Shown piece by piece: positions 9,803 to 22,861 of a DNA stretch of 64,000 bases. The stretch comes from Epiperipatus broadwayi (Eukaryota > Onychophora > Udeonychophora > Euonychophora > Peripatidae). Below the pieces are notes generated by a model. That model had not been told where the DNA came from. It was given only the letters and a program-made list of their open reading frames with translations, and searched no databases. Every line of letters starts with the position of its first letter. Positions within the stretch are counted from its first letter, which is position 1. Made by a program: the position numbers and the translations under genes. The stretch is from NCBI GenBank assembly GCA_028023455.1, contig JAQFVV010006238.1, positions 5,960,572 through 6,024,571 of the forward strand. Reading direction: 5' to 3'.

Positions 9803-12800
9803 GTAAGCTGTAGGAGGTAATGAATTGGTCTAATATAAAAAATAATGAAAACAATTAAATCAGATTTATTTATTATCAAACATATATTTATTATTTGATT
9901 TTTTTGAAATAGATTATTTTAATAAAGAAAATGTAAAAATAGAAAATATTTGGAAAAGTGATAAACTAAGAAATATCTGAGTTTTCCAATCATGCCCATG
10001 GCTGGATTTTTAAAAATAAAAGAATTTTTGCAATTATGTAAGTAATATATATCTTCTTCAATATTAGAAAATGGATATTATTGATATGAAAGAAGAAAAT
10101 TGTGTTCTGCTCACTAAAATATCTTTTCTATTTTGCAGTGCATAAAGAAGGCATTTTCTATATTATAAAATAATTGATTTTTTCAATAATAAAAATCAAT
10201 AAAGATTCTTTCCAATGTTATTTAAAGTTAGCATAATTTATAAAGAAAACAAAAATCAAAATTTTACTTTAAAAAAAAAAAAAAATCAAAAACAAATGGC
10301 AAGTTAAACATTTAATCAAAAATATAGCTATGATGAAACCATTTTGTTTTCTTTGAAATCATAGTTATAGTGTAAACTTATCTTGTAAATATGTATTTGA
10401 TCAATGTTGTTGTTAGATAAAACCATTATTTAATATTAAAAATTATTGCATAGAATTTTAAATAATATTTGCCATTTATTTGCATGTATATTAAGTTCTC
10501 TATCTAAACACTACAAGGATATGAAATATCTAGAAAATATAATGGAATAACTAAACAATAAAACTGTCTGATTAAGAATAATTTTTAATGATCAGCAACA
10601 AAGTTCTCTTTGTTCTTTAGTGAATTAACATAATTTATTTTAACCTGTTATGTTTTGAGCTATATAAGAGGTTTTTTCTCTATTTAAATGCATAACTATT
10701 AATCATTTAAATAATTGGCATGCATAATTTGTAAACCTTCACCTTCTTTAAAAATTGTAGAACATTTCATCAAAAAAAGCCCTGTTGACCCATAACATTA
10801 TATCATAGTATTAACATTATTCTAAGTAATAATGACCCACAGTTTTTTGAAACAAAGTAGAGTTTAACATAATGCTTTTATTGATGCTAATATTCAAAAA
10901 AATATTGAAAATGTTGGCATCATATGGACTGCAGCTAACATCAAAAGTCTTTGAGAGCAAAAAATGTTCAGAAAACATTTAGGTTCTTTTGATCTAGTTT
11001 TCACATGAATATTTTAAAGTATAGTTTAAAATGATTTTTTGCTCATTTATAAAATATTTTTGATTATTTTGACACAGTAATTGGCTAATTATTATAAAGA
11101 AACCTTCAGATAATCTTTTAATTTATTCATTTATGTTTTATTTTTGGATATAGAAGTTAACCCTGTACTCTGACAGATTTCTTTGTTCTCTCTAGATTTA
11201 AGCTTTCAACTTTCACTTTAATATTAAAGCATTACTATTTATCAGATTTAATAAATTTGACTTCATTCAATAGATATTTTTGTTTAGAAATTAAATAAAT
11301 TTTAAAAAATCACCTTTGATTTCTGGAATTATTTTAAAAATTATATTTTAGTAAAAACAAAATGCTGTCATGTCATCAAATTTCAGGTGAAGCTGATTCA
11401 ATTTGCAAAATGAATAAAATCTTCTTTGTTTCATATTTGATTTAAAAATCTGAACAAATGTTTTTAATAATTACTAAATCTATCAATTTATGCTTGAAAA
11501 GTTTAAAAATTTTTATAATTTTTGCAACATCACTAAATCTTATAATAATCTAGTGAGTGACCTCATTTCTACAAAGCTATGTTTTTCCATGACCATAGCC
11601 CCTATAGTAACAATATTCAAAAGAAAATATTCTTTTATATTTAAAAATAAAATATATTTATAAAACATAAATATGTAATAATATTTATTTTTGATTTTTA
11701 ATAATTATTAAAATAATTATAATACAAATATAATCATAAACTTTCCAAAAAATTAAGTTTTTAGAGCATTGTAATATTTTCTCAATGGTTGTAATATTTC
11801 CATGAAATACACTCAGCAAAGTTTGTGATCACTGAATAAACAATGTCTACTCATCAAACTGTGGTTTCAGTTCCTTTGTAATACCAATTATTTGATTTTC
11901 CCTGCCATCTTTTGAATTTTTTTGTAATTAAAATATTAGAAAATAAATATATGTGAACTTTAAAGCCATTAAAATAAGTTTTGCAAAATTTTCATCAAGG
12001 AAAAAATGCAAATTTAATTGCTAGAAATCTCAAATGAAACTTGACCACATGGATAAAAGATCTGGTTAATAAATTTGACATTAATATAAGAAAAAAATTA
12101 AAATGTGTTATATTTTCTCTCAAAATTAACTTAGTGTTAAAATCTTTTAAAATATTGTAATTTTTGTGAGAAAATATCACATTTTAAGAAAGATTTTGAT
12201 AGAGTTATCATAAATCTATCTTCATTTGTTCACATTAAAAAAACAAACTTAAAATAAAAACAAATTCTTTCAATTTTAGTTTTAATGTTTAAATAAATGT
12301 ATGTGATGATGTTTACAGTACATTGTTATACTTACTGGTCAGTTTTTAAATATTTAAAGTGATCAATTGTTATTTTTTAGAATATTATTTACTTATAAAA
12401 TTAAAAGGAAATCAAGTTTAATTTATTGGGCTTTTGTATAAAATAAAGACTATAAAAACAGAAAGGTTGAACATTTCTAAAAACTCTCACCAGGTGGCAC
12501 AATAAAAAGTGTCAGAATGCAAGAGGATTAAATGTACACATCCAGTTCTATCTTACAAAAGAAAAAGTGTAATACAAACAGAAAAAGATAGTAACACTTC
12601 AGTGTTGAACTAATTTATAATAATAAAAAAGTTTTGGAAATTCACAAAATGTTCTCATGTCATGTTTTATGTATAAAAATATTTTTACGAGTTTGCCCAC
12701 ATGCTAAAAATATTTATTAGTGGATTTCTGAATATTTTGGAGTATAATAAATAAATTACAAAAGAAAATTTTGCATAAAACTTTCAAATTAACATTAAAT

Positions 12801-13300
12801 GTTAAAGGTGGAAGTAAGTAGACCATAAATTATGAAAACAAAAAATATATCATATATTTTTGTTAACGTAGAGACAAACTTAATTTTTTTATTGTTAGTT
12901 TTGAATGCTAATTAGTGTGATACTGTTTATTCAATTTGATTTATTCTGCATTATTGCAAACTGAAAAGTTCATTTTTAAATAAAATGAATTTATGTTATA
13001 GTTTTAATTTTTGTACGTAGATATGATGTCTAAACAGGAAAGCTGCAAAATAAATTTATCTGAACCAGACATAGTATAATGATAACTTTCCACACTATGC
13101 ATGCTAAAAGAAAAGTAAATTTTAATTTTATTTGAAACTTATTCTTGCATTTAAACTACATTTTCATTTATCTTATTTATATTTTATTAATAAAAATAAA
13201 ATACATACATGTCTTATCTACAAATGTTTTTAATAAATAAAATCATCTAAATAGCAAGGGAAGAAAGCACTAAGGTTTTTATCTTCATTTTTCAATATAT
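9803..13300. other. Long AT-rich stretch, nothing recognised
   Basis: About 3.5 kb without an ORF of coding-like composition, RNA gene or transposon end. Only short poly-A/T runs are visible. Confidence 0.6.
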
Positions 13301-13312
13301 ATATATTGTAAC

Positions 13313-15660
13313 GTCCACTATGTTATTTGTGTTTTTAACGAGTTAACTACCCATACTCTGGGACCAAATTATGTCCTATCTATTAAATTTGTTTCATCAG
13401 ACAATTAATGGATGCAATTATTTTTCCTGTTCACACAACACCCTTTTAACTAATGTAGCTACTAAAATAATGGGATCACGTAAGCCCGCTTTTAATTTAT
13501 TTGAAAGATGCCAGGATTTTGTATCAGAATAATATCTAAATCCACTGGCTAACCTATTTATTTATTTAGCTACGACAATATTTTTGGAATCTCCGGGGGA
13601 TTGTGTTTCAGTACAGCACTGGCAATTTATTCAAATTATAATAAGGTCTAAGTTATAATGAATTTAGAACTATAAGAATCAATAACAATGTAAGTCATAT
13701 TTTACTTTATTAATATGAAACAAAACATTAATATGATTGAGAAAATAAAATATAAAAAGACAAACAAAGATTAAATCTACAGCCAATATTTGTTTCTTTT
13801 ATTTGTATGACTCATGGTGACAGTTCATCATGCTTAAGAGTTCAAGAAAGTGATCACTAATATTTGATTTAATAAGTTACTTACCAGTAAGTTTGAATGT
13901 TAACATGCAGGATTTCTAATGTTGACCATGCATGGATTTCTTTAGAATGGATCTGCTGTCCAGTATTCAGGTGATCTTTAAGTTTTGTGGTTGAAATGTA
14001 GTAGGAGATGGCTTCTTCACTCAGGTAGTTCGTGATACAGGTACAAAGCAACCCCAGCAAATGAACTGCTACTACTCACACATCTTAATATTTCAGTCTA
14101 TTAGTAAGAGTAGTTTGGTCCACTTTCATAATTTTTTCCACGTTTATTTATTTTTTTACTGATCTCTGCAGGAAGGACGATCTCTGAAGAACCTCGTGCA
14201 CCAAATGTTATTCCTTTTTTCTCCTGTTTTTTTTTCTGTGCAACTCCTGTTGACACCTGTCAATGTGTACCAAATTTTAAAAGAATTTAGCTCACAAAGT
14301 CTTCTTTTTTTTCTTGATCGCCATCTTTAATTACATAAGGAATGTTATCACTTTGTTTCCATGCTGCTGATGACCTTGCAACAATGGTTTATTTTAAATT
14401 TAACAAATACAAAGTAGTTTTTCCTTTGATTTTTATTATACTTTCCGCATTCATTCTCTCTTTTTAATTTCATTAAACAGACATAAAAAAAATATATACA
14501 CTCACGTTGTTTAAACGAATAGATCAAATATATTTATATAAATATATTTTTCGTTAGGAATTTATCAATTTAACTTTTAAATTGCCAACGCTATTTGTAC
14601 TAGGATAAAATACAGTACAATATTAAGAATAATATTTTTCATTTTTAAAATATTATGCTAAAACATAATTTAATTTCAATGCATATTAAATTCATACTGA
14701 AGGTATACAAAATAGAAATTAATATTTTAAGCTCTGTCTTAATTATGTTTAAACTTCTGTGAAGAAGTTAAAATAGAAAATTGTACATGAATAGAACAAA
14801 AATTAAAAAGAAAACAAAAATTTCTGGATTTTGAGTTACATAAACCAAATCAATCTTTGCAACTTATCATGACTACGATTCTAGTTCTAGGAATGGTCAA
14901 ATATTGAATGAATGAAACCATACAATCATTGTAATATGATTTATCTCTCGAACTTGCTTTCCAAATTATTTTAATCAGATTATCAACACAATTGTGAAGA
15001 TGCAGGTATCTTAAACCTCTACCTTGCATGTTGAACAAAGGTTGTGCATTGAACAGTGTGTTCCAGTAAAAATATGATTGGTCTGTCTTCAAATTGTCTG
15101 CAGAACCAGCTCTAAATTAATACATGTATTATATAGTAATATAGTTGAGCTATTCAACAAGTGGTTGCATGATTGAACCACTAGTTTCTGCATAAAAAGT
15201 GATAGCATATGTTCATAAATCATCTTCACTGATCTTCTAGCAATCACTTGAAAGTATTACTCACTTGTTTACTGCTACACACAGTTTAATTATTTCAAAC
15301 ATTTCAGTAGAAATTTAACTAATTTAAAACTAAATATAATAATGATGTATTAGACCATCTTGCATTGAGATATGAAACCCAGTTATATTTTGTATCATAA
15401 TCATAAGTCATGATTCTCACATATTTAGCATTTTAAAATGTTTATGCAGAATAGCTAGCGATACTACGTCTGTGTATATGTATTAATCCAGAGATGGCAT
15501 TAATAAGAGTTATGTAAACGAGAACCAATCACCTTTTTCAGTCGGACTATACACGTATAGTTAGAGAACATTCATGAATTACATATGTTGCAATAAGTTT
15601 TAAAAGAGAGTGTATGCAAAATATTAAAATCTGCTTGGGTACATGTATTTTCAAAGCAAT
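13313..15660. other. Unclassified stretch with two weak LTR-like clues
   Basis: At 13311 a TGTAACG motif follows a TA run, the same start and setting as the LTRs at 38-43 kb, but I could not find a matching end. On the minus strand TAACA at 14206-14210 is followed two bases later by TGGTGCACGAGGTTCTTC (about 14185-14202), a shape that resembles an LTR end plus primer-binding site; a minus-strand TGTAAC start would lie near 14837. No gag-pol and no partner LTR were seen. A minus-strand frame at 14850-15092 has varied composition but no known motif. Confidence 0.25.
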
Positions 15661-15707
15661 TAGTAATTATATATATATATATATTATTAATCAATGTCTG
15701 TATTCCA

Positions 15708-15711
<4 letters not shown>

Positions 15712-15740
<29 letters not shown>
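15712..15740. repeat. (TA)n microsatellite
   Basis: An alternating AT run of about 28 bp just upstream of a copy of the R4 repeat; a shorter run lies near 15670. Confidence 0.9.
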
Positions 15741-15741
<1 letters not shown>

Positions 15742-15751
15742 CTTACAGTCC

Positions 15752-16025
15752 ACCATTGGAATGTGGAGTAGATTGAAGCCTGTCCATTAAAGTATAAAGA
15801 TTGGCTATCTTAATATATATCTGAGCACTTATAGCATATATGTGTAGAGATGGTAATCTGAACCAACTGATGATTGCTGGTTTAGCAGGAAATACGTATA
15901 TTGGGGATTATTTATCTTTTCGACATATATGTGTTCAAGTGTATCAGTGTTATGAGATAGAGTGGAGAGTGGTGGATCGTGTGAAAGTCTGTGCTCATAT
16001 ACCCTATATATTATATATTTAACGA
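15752..16025 (+). repeat. R4 repeat copy (tRNA-like tandem-type repeat)
   Basis: Shared R4 motifs in order: GAAGCCTGTCCATTAAAG, a TATATCTGAGCACT block, GGTAATCTGAACCAACTGATGA, CATATATGTGTTCAAGTGTATCAG, and a diverged tRNA-like A box (GAGATAGAGTGGAGAG). The B-box part is decayed. Related copies lie at 22.5, 37.0-37.7, 43.0-43.6 and 48.1 kb. The open frames through it on both strands are not supported as genes. Confidence 0.65.
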
Positions 16026-16779
16026 AGTAATATATGGTAACTAGCCTATCTCGTGTGAGATCATTGGAAAGAGCAGAATGCAAGGGAATTGCTTTGCTTA
16101 TAACAATCATGATATGTATATATAAATATTATAAGAGATGATTTAAAATTTGAAACACACTGTGATTTTGAACTTAAAAGACCTGATGTGTTTGTTTGGC
16201 ATGTAAAATTCATATTACTATCATAACAATATTTTTTTAAATTTTTTAATATGTATAAATAAAATATGTGTGTCGCACTAACAAATTGCATCAGAAATCT
16301 AAGCTATTTATCACCTGGCGAATCATCTAAATCTTTTAATAGAAGCTTTTTTTTTTCCAAAACAAATTAATTTCTGATCCATCAATTATTCAAATCAAAA
16401 CTACTGAATAAAAAAAGGAGGCCACAGATAAAATATTTATTTTACTGCTACTGTTTATAAATTAATAGCCTTCCCCCTTTTTTTTTAATAAAATAAAATA
16501 AGTCAAAGAAAAACTAGATGATTAAAATAAATTCCTATAAGGCTGTCAAATTATAAATAATAAATTATTCTTGCATAAATATTTTAAATTTTATTATTCA
16601 TTTATTGGCTTTATTTTAATTCCAGGTACTCATTTTAATATATTTTATTTATTAAAAACGCATATATATATATTATTTTGAATTTATTATAAGTGATCTG
16701 TTAGAAACTGTTTTATAACGTAAATTAATTCTCTGGACAAATCATAGAAAAAAAAAATCATTCTATTATCGACAATTAT

Positions 16780-17215
16780 GGCTGCCATTGTATTTTCCTT
16801 CTTTTTTCTCATCTGCACTGTCTTTTTTTCTTTCTCCTTTTATGTATCTTCCTTCATTTCTTCTTTTTTCCTCTTCTGCTTCTCTTTACATTGCATCTTT
16901 TTTCTTCTGTGTCTTCTTGCCTGCACAGTCCTTTTCTGATCTTTTTTCTCTTTTGTATCTTCCTCCTTTTCCCCTTTTTCCTCTTCTGTATCTTTTCCTT
17001 TTCTCTTTTAATTATCAATAATTATGGATGGCATTGTATCTTCTTCCTTTTCTTCTTTATTCTTTTCTGCATCTTTCTTCTTTTTTCTTCTTTCAAATAT
17101 AAATAGTTATATTTGCCACTGCATTTTTTTCCTTTTTTTCTGTATTTTTCTCCTATTTCTCTCCTGCATTTTTTTCCTTCTGTCCTTTTGTTATCATTCT
17201 ATTATTATATCTACT
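16780..17215 (+). repeat. Polypyrimidine block with two internal units
   Basis: About 430 bp of nearly pure C+T on the plus strand. It is built from at least two related units, each introduced by a variant of CAATTATGG(C/A)TGCCATTGTAT (about 16770 and 17015) followed by TTCYTTC-type runs. Overlapping Phe/Ser/Leu-rich frames here are compositional artefacts. Such mirror-like pyrimidine runs can form triplex (H-) DNA. Confidence 0.8.
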
Positions 17216-17240
17216 ATTTAATAATTTTTAGATATACATA

Positions 17241-18062
17241 CACCTGGGTCTCATTTTATGTAGTAGATAGGTTTCTCAGAAAATGTGCACTAAAAAATTG
17301 CACAAAAATAGACTTAACTTACCTTAGGAAATGGGGATAGGTTCTGTAATTTTCAGAAATCAGCATAAAAGTAAAGCAACAAGGAAAATTTGCTTTAAAA
17401 TTCACATTAAAAAAATAAGGAAATAAAGTATGACTAATAAAAAATTTCAAATATTTGAAAAAAATTATACTATTTGACAATATGCATTCGTTTGTGAACT
17501 GGTAAGAAATCAGATTTGTAATGAGGGAGTACAACTAGTGCCACTTTAAGTCTTGTGATGTGTTAATGGTTTTCTGTTTCTATATTAAAAAATGAGATCA
17601 CAATCAAAACAAAAAGATTATACATTACCATTAGAAAGATTATTTTCAATTTACAAAATCAATAAAATCTTCGTTATTATTTATTTTAAAAATCTAAAAA
17701 AATATTTATTTCTGTTATATCTAACAAAATACGTTTTAAAAGTTTAAAATTTTTGAATATTTATTGCAATATTTTTATATGGAAGTATAAATCTATTATT
17801 ATTATTTACTCATTAGTATAAGTAGGTTATTTACATAGAAGCTAAGATTCTAAATACAGCTTAGGCCATATTCACGTTAGTTGCTAATATAATGTTATAT
17901 TTTTGAAAACAAAAAGTATTTCAAATCAAAATAAGTTATTAATAATTTAAATTTCTTGATATCTAATAAATATAGTGAAATATGAAAGATATTAAGAAGA
18001 AACATGAATCGCATAACTTCAAAATTGCATTAAAATAATCCGCATAAAACGAGACCCAGGTG
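17241..18062. mobile_element. pogo/Tigger-like non-autonomous DNA transposon, copy 1
   Basis: Terminal inverted repeats CACCTGGGTCTC(A/G)TTTTATG... at both ends (left 17241, right ending 18062), flanked by TA on each side (17239-17240 and 18063-18064), the target duplication of the Tc1/mariner superfamily. The TIR text resembles pogo/Tigger ends (CTCGTTTTA core). The ~820 bp interior has no transposase ORF. A longer relative is at 30.6-31.6 kb and shares subterminal text (GATAGGTT(T/C)CTCAGAAAA). Confidence 0.85.
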
Positions 18063-18389
18063 TACTATTTTTTACATTTCCTTAAATTTTCACAATTATT
18101 TTGTAATAGTCTTTTTCAAGCCATTTCTAATATTTTTAGCCATAATTCTCTTTTTTTATATCTTTCATCCTTTCCCTTTATCTAAGTCATTTTAATCATA
18201 CACCTTGCCAAAGAAAATATCACACGACTTTATCTACTTATTTTTAAAGTCTGTCTTAAAAGTGGTAATTTACTGTTTAATCTTGAATTATTTATAATTT
18301 GGCAAACAATTAATACCAGATGGCAATTCATCTTCCACATTCTTAATTATATAAAAGTAATATAATATAGAATATAAAATGATGTACAT

Positions 18390-18690
18390 TAAAAATAAAG
18401 AGATGATGTAAGAGTAGAAGCTTAGATACCAGAAAAAAGAGAAAAATAGAGTACGCATTTAGATTGTAACATTTATTTTTGGAGTGTAGCATGTTGAAAG
18501 GAAATCAAGATAAATTATTTGGAGAGTGGAAAATATTTAAAGGCAAAGAATGTAAAAAAGAAAGAAATGTTGTGATTTTCAATTTTAGCTTTCTTAAATA
18601 AAATTGGGAGATATGAATATAGGATAATAGAACTAATAAAACATATCTTTTTTATTAACGTATTATATGAATGACAAAAATAATCTATGA
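18390..18690 (+). pseudogene. Decayed LINE C-terminal fragment
   Basis: Translating the plus strand with stops ignored gives a His-Leu...Cys...Trp pattern followed by a segment ending in an Ile-Glu-Leu run. This parallels the end of the LINE RT at 7291-9663 (RHLLIEC..., then VFMLGLGKDKG... VIELTKI). It is short, with stops and likely frameshifts. The assignment rests on pattern only. Confidence 0.3.
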
Positions 18691-18694
18691 CTGG

Positions 18695-20555
18695 AAAAAT
18701 TATTAGGTAATAATTTTTTTTAGGTGTATTGGACATATAGCAGTTTTGCAGGGAGGTAATGTTTAACTTGTGCAACAAAACTTCATAGCATATAATGTAT
18801 GCATGCATATTTCTGTCTTTTTTAAGAAGAAAACATTTAATATCATATCATTGCCATCAGAGACTGATTTTCACTAAGATCTATTATTATTCTCACTAAA
18901 AAAGGCCAACAGTTAAATACTAGATTGGGATTTTAAATGTAATGCTACCATTATATTGGTTACTCAAGCTTACAGTAGGTGTCTCTGAAGTCACGTAAAT
19001 AAAAATGAATTTGTACTATGACATCTTACTTTTATAAAATAACTTTAAAACACTTTTTGTAGCTGTGAAGCATTATTTAAACAATTCATACAGTTGACGT
19101 CTTCTCCACTTTAAGATTAATTTCTTTATTTTTTATTTAAACAGTAAAATTCTTACAATTAACTTTAAATATTTTGGAGGCATTTGCCAATCTTACAACT
19201 ATTAGTTTCTTAGCATCATCATCTTGTTATATTATTGATATTGTTCAATGATTACTATTTACTTGTTTCTGCAAAATCTATTTAAGATATTTTCATAATT
19301 TTATAAATTATATGTTAATGTTTTAAAACTATTTATAATAGCAGTACTGCTTATAGAATCGATTTTTTTAAATAATATTCAAATCTAGTAAAATAATAAC
19401 TCATTTTCATTGTTTTTTGTAATATTCCTTGTTATGTACAACATTGATTCTTTTTTTTTTTTATGGTTGACATTGTACTACTATATTTTATGGCTAATTT
19501 TTAATGATTTTAATACCACCTTATAACTAACTGATAGATCTATAATTCTCTAATACTTTTGTTTTTACTCTTCTTATATATTAGTATCATCATTGTGTTT
19601 TTGAGTCGGTTCATACATTAGTATCATTTATATATCACATGATTAGTTTTGGCAATAATTATTCAATTTTTTTTATCTTCTTTTACAAAATTACCTGCAC
19701 TTTTATTATTTGAAAATATGTTGATTTTCATAGATTTATGGCATTCTATGTCTTACCTTTTTTTTTTCAAGTAGGTGACATTTTACCTAAGTAAAATTGC
19801 TTTCTTTTTGGTTTTTATTATAAATTATCTTAATAAGTTAAAGTTGATACTAATATCCTACATTTAGGAAAAAGTATTGACAATATTAAATATAAGTTCA
19901 GTATGTGATCTGAGCACTTTTCTCAAAGGCAGCCATTTTATGTCATTCTTATGACTCTATTTGATGCCTTTGATAAGGGTAATAAGTGCTAAAAAGGTGT
20001 TTTCCAATTGTACAGTATTACTAGCACTTTCAATTTATTACATTGTAGAGATAGAATTATTATAAATTGTTTATACAATACATTATATATTTTTTTTCAT
20101 ATTTTACATCATTCTTGTTTTAATAACATCATTTTAATTTTTTGTGATAGTTTTTTCTCTTTACCAAAGAAATATTCTTATATCTTTGAAAATTTTTATT
20201 TTTTAATCTTTTTTATTTCATGGATATATATTTCTATATCATCATTAACTCTTTGATATTATTTTATATAATTTAATATCTTCAATTTTTTTGAATTGAT
20301 TAATTTTTAGTTGATGTTATTCTTTTTATATATTAAGTTGTCACAAAATAAAATTGCTTGTTGCTGCTTTTTTGTTTCTCCTACTTGTACAGCTGTTTTA
20401 GAAAAAAATCTATTATCTTTCTATTTAACACATTCTTTTTTAGTAATAATATGTTAAACTATATTCATCATCTACTTTAGAAGAATTCAAACTATTTAAA
20501 TTTTTTAAATCCATTCACAGTTAATAATAAAACACAGATTAGTATGTATGAAAAT
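18695..20555. other. AT-rich stretch, nothing recognised
   Basis: Contains many T-runs and short frames rich in Phe/Ile/Leu, as expected for random AT-rich DNA. No repeat end or RNA gene identified. Confidence 0.55.
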
Positions 20556-20561
20556 ATTTAA

Positions 20562-20705
20562 AGGGGTATTATTCTTCTCTCTTCATCGAGTGTTGCTGGC
20601 CTGACCAGTGACAGTACTAGCATAGGAATCAAACCTGGTCTTTTAGATTTGGGAGTATTAAATTTAAGATGATATTTTATCCAATTAGCTATTCTGTCAA
20701 AGTCA
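20562..20705 (-). mobile_element. SINE family 1 copy, minus strand
   Basis: On the minus strand an A-box-like segment (ATAGCTAATTGGATAAAA) precedes a B box (CCAGGTTTGATTCC) and then GCTAGTACTGTCACTGGTCAGG. The same post-B-box text (TAGTACTGTCATAGTCAG) follows the copy at 63.7 kb. Confidence 0.65.
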
Positions 20706-21040
20706 ATAGACAATACAAATTTTATATATCAATCTGTGATGATCATTCTGGTTTATCAATTTTTTCTTCTCGGGGGGGAGGGGGGACTTCTAAACATTAT
20801 GAATTACCACACTGTACTAATTTATGAGATTATTTGCCATTTGGATAGCAAACAGTTTTTTTTTTAATTTTCTTGTACTTGTTTTTCTCTGTCCACATCT
20901 GTCCACAGACAATTGCAATAAGCCCATAAGTCTAGTATGATAATTCCTAAAATTAGAATCCACTCATTACCCTTGTTTAAAGTGAATAAATCAAGAGGAC
21001 CATCATAGGTATGTATATAAAATTTCTACTGACTGTCCCC

Positions 21041-21370
21041 TTTGACAGAATAGACTAGTTGAGTAGAATATAATCTTACATTAAATAGTAGTGAATCTAA
21101 AGGTCCAGGTTCGATTCCTATGCTCTTATTATTAAAAGAGAATACGACCATTTGAAATTTTGTGTTAAATACTAATATGTATGCTATTATTGACAGTTGA
21201 ATTTATTTGAAAAGTTTATTTAAAATCTGAATTGTTAGCCGAGAGGTCAGCGCAGCAGCCTTGCAAGCAAGCAGTTGGTTGCAGACGGTAGTTGCGGGTT
21301 CGCCTCCAGCCGATGCTATGACATATGGGGGAAAAAAAATCTGAATTTTTCTAAAAACATTTAATAATTA
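21041..21370 (+). mobile_element. SINE family 1 copy, interrupted by a class II tRNA SINE
   Basis: The A box (TAGACTAGTTGAGTAGAA) is near 21050-21068 and the B box (GGTTCGATTCC) near 21108-21118. The tail includes ACAGTTGAATTTATTTG, then is split by the SINE at 21234-21335 and resumes with TTTCTAAAAACATTT, matching the tail at 100-175. Confidence 0.7.
21234..21335 (+). mobile_element. SINE family 2 (class II tRNA-derived) with 12 bp target duplication
   Basis: It begins GTTAGCCGAGAGGTCAGCGC (A box), has a long variable-arm-like region as in class II (Leu/Ser type) tRNAs, a B box GGGTTCGCCTCC, and the family tail CCGATGCTATGACAT. AAAATCTGAATT flanks both sides exactly (21222-21233 and 21336-21347), the mark of LINE-mediated insertion. 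The head has no tRNA 3' end, and two other copies share the non-tRNA tail, so it is a SINE, not a working tRNA gene. Confidence 0.85.
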
Positions 21371-21394
21371 AATAAAAATGCTAATTTTTTTATA

Positions 21395-21510
21395 GTTCGG
21401 AAATTCATAAGAAGTTCAAGTACGAAAACTGCGAGCCCCATAATTGATCATGTGACCACCCAATTGATCATGTGACCTCCCAATCCCAAGTCGACCGCTC
21501 TAACTGTGCC
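21395..21510 (-). mobile_element. SINE family 3 fragment, minus strand
   Basis: On the minus strand a tRNA-like head (CACAGTTAGAGCGGTCGACTTGG) precedes a tail reading 'ACTTGAACTTCTTATGAATTTCC', which recurs in the copies at 34.9-35.2 and 54.8 kb. A 20 bp stretch (AATTGATCATGTGACC) is tandemly repeated inside. Confidence 0.5.
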
Positions 21511-22529
21511 AAAATAGTATGACATATAATTACTATTAAAACATCAACACAAACTTTTAGTCAAACACTTTTTTTACATATATTTTTTCTTCATTTTGAT
21601 TAACTAATATAGCTTTGAAACAAAACATTTTAAAAAGAATTTTAAGCTCTATCTAAATTCAAACTCGGATCATGAAAACGCAAGCAAATCTATTAACCAT
21701 CATATTATATTAATATTCTAATACATTATTATTATTTTAAGGAATTAGAAAGGAAATGGTTAGTATCGATTTTCATTAATATGTCTTTTGGTTTTTAATC
21801 ATTTAAATTTCAAAAAAAATATCATAATCAAATTAAATTTACAAACTTTATAGAATTTCTATTAACATATGCTTCGAATAATTTGAATGAATTAAAATTT
21901 TAGAATTATAATAAAATTACATATGTTACCTAATGAAAATCTTTAAAATCGTTAATTTATAAACAACGATATGTAATTCTAATAACTCGTTTTAAAAATT
22001 ACTTTTTTCTTGTTTTGTTCTCTAGAAATTTTTCAGTTAATGTTTTTTGCTGAAAATTTAAAGAAAAGTTGGATTTTGTTTAGCCAAGGGAGTTAGTTGA
22101 GGAATCTAGAAGATCATTTATTTTCTAGTAGTAAATTAAATTATTTCAAATAAAATGAATTTTCGGTACATTTAGGTTTCAAAACTTTCTCATTAACCGA
22201 TTTAGATTAATTTTCAAATCTATCTTCTGTAATAATCATCTAGAAACGTGTGGTTTGCTTATTGTTTTATTATTTTTGACAAAAAGTACAGCGTTCTTAA
22301 AAAAAATGATAAAGAATGGCTTAATAGTATTTGTATATAGTCAAATTCTTATCTAGAAATTGTATGAACAAAATTTTGGCCTAATATTCTTCTGCTTATT
22401 TAATCTCTAATTCATAATTCTAAGGCAGTATGTAATTTGCTTATAGCGATTGTTTTTATATGTAATTAGACGAATTTGAACTCATGATTTTTCTGTTTAT
22501 TTATCTTCCACTCCATCTCAATACTATTT

Positions 22530-22665
22530 TGGTGATTATGTATCTTTTTCATATGTGTGTGGCCAGGGGGTTATCGGTTGCTTGAGATGGGAGTAGAGGA
22601 TGAAAAGACTGATAACTTGTGAGTTCAAATCACTCTAATTAGATCTAATTTATAATGTTATATCA
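22530..22665 (+). repeat. R4 repeat fragment with tRNA-like core
   Basis: Matches R4 over TTTTTCATATGTGTGTGGCCA, TTATCGGTT and the tRNA-like part ending TGAGTTCAAATCACTCTAATT. Both boundaries are unclear. Confidence 0.5.
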
Positions 22666-22861
22666 AAGGCAATGTTATCCTTTGATGCAAATATTTTACT
22701 TTTTTAAATTTGAGTCAAGCTTTATTTGCCTTGAAGCATCAGCTTTATTGCTTGTGTTTTCATAGGAAAATGTTTCATTATATATTTCTCCATGTAGCTT
22801 AAATTTATTCTTTTGTATATATGTTAATACTTAATATAAATAAAATGTTAATTAAAACAAA

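Noticed and set aside
13311-14500. Solo LTR starting TGTAACG at 13311
   Set aside because: The start resembles the 38-43 kb LTRs, but no matching end, duplication or second copy was found.
15829-16110. 93-codon minus-strand frame
   Set aside because: It lies over an R4 repeat copy whose other copies do not keep the frame.
16788-17340. Overlapping Phe/Ser/Leu-rich frames that look like membrane proteins
   Set aside because: All three frames of a polypyrimidine tract give such residues; no consistent frame or start.
21234-21335. Functional class II tRNA gene
   Set aside because: No acceptor-stem closure, dispersed copies share a non-tRNA tail, and it has a 12 bp insertion duplication.
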